Below, piece after piece: positions 3,956-5,317 of a stretch of DNA of 5,317 nt. The notes under the pieces are model-generated. The model worked only from the letters and a program-made list of their open reading frames with translations, was not told the DNA's origin and made no database searches. A program made the position numbers and the translations under genes. The stretch is from Candidatus Altimarinota bacterium (GTDB taxonomy: Bacteria; Patescibacteriota; Gracilibacteria; JAHISY01). The stretch lies in NCBI GenBank assembly GCA_023142645.1, contig JAGLJE010000023.1:1-5317 (forward strand), given 5' to 3'. Every line of letters begins with the position of its first letter. Positions within the stretch are counted from its first letter, which is position 1.

Positions 3956-5317
3956 CTAAGTCGCCGCATCTTCCTTGTCCTTCAAAGCAATCTTTTGCTT
4001 TTCGACCAACGCATTCAAAACCGCCCGTGTCTTCGGACCGAAACTACCCGCTCCGTAATCTTCTATCGACTCCAGAATTTCCGATTTGATCTGAAAATCA
4101 ATCACCGCGATTTCAGTAGCTTCGTCAAATTCTCCCGAAATTTCTAATTCTGAATAGCCAATCTTCACGAGAACTTTTTGCAGCTTTTTGACTTCTTCGC
4201 TCGAATCCCCACGCGCCAAACTTTTTTGAAATTCAGGAGTGTAGGCAATCCACACCGCGCGGTTCCATTCTGGGTTCATCGGAAGCGAGGGTAATACGAG
4301 CAAACTTTTTTGCAAACTTTTTTTGAAAGCCGTGAGAGTCTTCGGACCGAAATAACCCGCTCCATAGCTCTCGCGAGTTTCAAGAATTTTCGCGGAAATT
4401 TGGAAAGCAATCACCGCCTCGCGAGTGGCAGAATTATATTCGCTGGAAATTTCATTTTCGAAAAATCCCAGCTCCTTCAGACCCGCTTGTAATTTTTCAA
4501 CAGACTCGCCGGAATCTTCCGGGGCGGCAGTTTTTGCCGGAATGCGTGCGGCTATCATATTTTCGAATTCCCCTTCCCTCTTATCTAGTGCACTCGAAAG
4601 AGCCAGCCGAGTTTGCTTGCCGAAATAACCCGCGCCGAATTCGTCGCGCGAAGCGAGCACCCCGTTAACTTTTTGAAATTCGAAAACACAATTTTCCATC
4701 CTTTCATTATAAATTCCGTTCACCTCGCACTCATAAAAACCCGTTTCTGTAAGAGCGATCTGCAAATCGCGAACGAGCTCGCCGCGATCGCCAATCGAGA
4801 GCGTAGCCGAAAATCGCGAATTCTTCGCAAGATTTTTTTGAATCACTGCCGCTCCACTGCCAGAAGTCGCGTTTGTCTTTGCAAGAAGAGAAGCTGGCGG
4901 CTGCCAACTTCGTTTAAAAACTTCAACATTCAAGCTCTCTCGAGTCTGCGGACCGAGCATTCCCGCTCCAGCAGAATCCGCTGAGGCAACAATTTTGCGA
5001 GCGAGCTGATAGCCGAGCAGTGCCCTTTGGGTTGCTTCATTAAAAAATCCATCCACTGAGCTTCGAAAATAACCGTAAGTTTTTAGCTCTTCTTGCAACC
5101 GCAAAACTACATCACCCGAATCACCGATTTGTAAATCAGCCACAAAAACCGGACTCATCGTCGGCAGCGTGAAACTTTCCGCGATCGAATGACTTGCCGG
5201 ATAAACCTTCGCGTGAACTGTCCGAACCCCCCACTGTAACGCGCGAGCCAAACCTTCTTCTCCCCGACCCATCCAAACATCGAGTCGATCGTGTGTCGCA
5301 ATCGCACGCTCACCGGC
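3956..5317 (-). CDS. 3D-domain protein with four peptidoglycan-binding repeats, 5' end missing
   Basis: The frame stays open to the window edge, so the true start lies beyond 5317; the visible part is 453 residues ending in TAG at 3958-3956. The first residues (DRLDVWMGRGEEGLARALQW, then GVRTV) match the end of a 3D domain, the double-psi barrel with conserved aspartates found in MltA-like and other wall-lytic proteins. Four PG_binding_1-like repeats follow, at about 5134-4931, 4801-4598, 4519-4325 and 4219-4016. Each has a GD/DSGE..VxxLQ start, a GYF/GFF turn, an aromatic-Gln (F/Y-Q) stretch and ends GAGxxGPQT/GKQT/GPKT. The protein is probably secreted and binds or trims peptidoglycan, but the signal peptide and most of the catalytic domain are outside the window. 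The linkers contain no further domain I recognise. The ATG at 5272 lies inside the 3D domain and is not the start. Confidence 0.9.
   Translation of the reverse strand, partial: AGERAIATHDRLDVWMGRGEEGLARALQWGVRTVHAKVYPASHSIAESFTLPTMSPVFVADLQIGDSGDVVLRLQEELKTYGYFRSSVDGFFNEATQRALLGYQLARKIVASADSAGAGMLGPQTRESLNVEVFKRSWQPPASLLAKTNATSGSGAAVIQKNLAKNSRFSATLSIGDRGELVRDLQIALTETGFYECEVNGIYNERMENCVFEFQKVNGVLASRDEFGAGYFGKQTRLALSSALDKREGEFENMIAARIPAKTAAPEDSGESVEKLQAGLKELGFFENEISSEYNSATREAVIAFQISAKILETRESYGAGYFGPKTLTAFKKSLQKSLLVLPSLPMNPEWNRAVWIAYTPEFQKSLARGDSSEEVKKLQKVLVKIGYSELEISGEFDEATEIAVIDFQIKSEILESIEDYGAGSFGPKTRAVLNALVEKQKIALKDKEDAAT

Noticed and set aside
3896..4984. Several plus-strand frames opposite the wall-protein gene
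   Set aside because: They are antisense to a clear repeat-domain gene and have no domain features, start signals or independent support.
3956..5272. Taking the ATG at 5272 as the start of the wall protein
   Set aside because: The frame is open to the window edge and codons upstream of 5272 encode AGERAIATHDRLDVW, which continues the 3D-domain motif; the ATG is internal.
1..5317. Alternative genetic code with UGA as glycine (as in Gracilibacteria/SR1)
   Set aside because: All six genes read cleanly in the standard code without any in-frame UGA. The lack of UGA stops among six genes is too small a sample to mean anything.

Overview
The window holds six protein-coding genes, two of them cut by the window edges, in ordinary bacterial layout. 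The genes are a PorB-type 2-oxoacid:ferredoxin oxidoreductase subunit, GreA, RuvC, YvcK, a 3D-domain/peptidoglycan-binding exported protein, and one unrecognised Cys-rich exported protein. An acid-tailed GreA, a shortened YvcK, peptidoglycan-binding repeats with a 'YGAGxFGPKT' insertion, mostly absent Shine-Dalgarno sequences and compact spacing together suggest an uncultivated anaerobic bacterium, perhaps of the Candidate Phyla Radiation (Patescibacteria). That is an impression from protein style, not a computed placement. The reading frames fit the standard code. Five genes end in TAA and one in TAG, and no UGA needs to be read as an amino acid.

Layout. Plus strand: porB 3' end (1-609) and greA (647-1255). 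greA converges with ruvC (minus, 1263-1721), leaving 7 nt between the stop codons. A 171-nt intergenic region with an extended -10 promoter leads to a plus-strand gene of unknown function (1893-2756). That gene is a membrane-anchored or secreted protein with 15 cysteines arranged as Cys-x13-Cys repeats. After it comes an unusually GC-rich patch of about 100 nt (2762-2861). The minus strand then carries yvcK (2911-3681), a 274-nt AT-rich intergenic region with a heptad-periodic long inverted repeat (3786-3904), and the C-terminal part of a cell-wall protein (3956-5317, 5' end outside the window).

Function. The five recognised genes cover housekeeping roles: pyruvate/ferredoxin metabolism, rescue of stalled RNA polymerase, Holliday-junction resolution, control of cell-wall/carbon metabolism, and peptidoglycan turnover or binding. 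They do not form one pathway. YvcK and the 3D/PG-binding protein both concern the cell wall and lie on the same strand, but the hairpin region separates them.

The most interesting part is 1826-2822. The Cys-repeat gene is far more AT-rich than its neighbours. It is bracketed by short inverted sequences sharing GTTAGRCGA-like and TTGCGAGTCC blocks, which suggests an acquired cassette. The right edge can also be read as an integron attC-like site. Both readings are hypotheses built from short matches.
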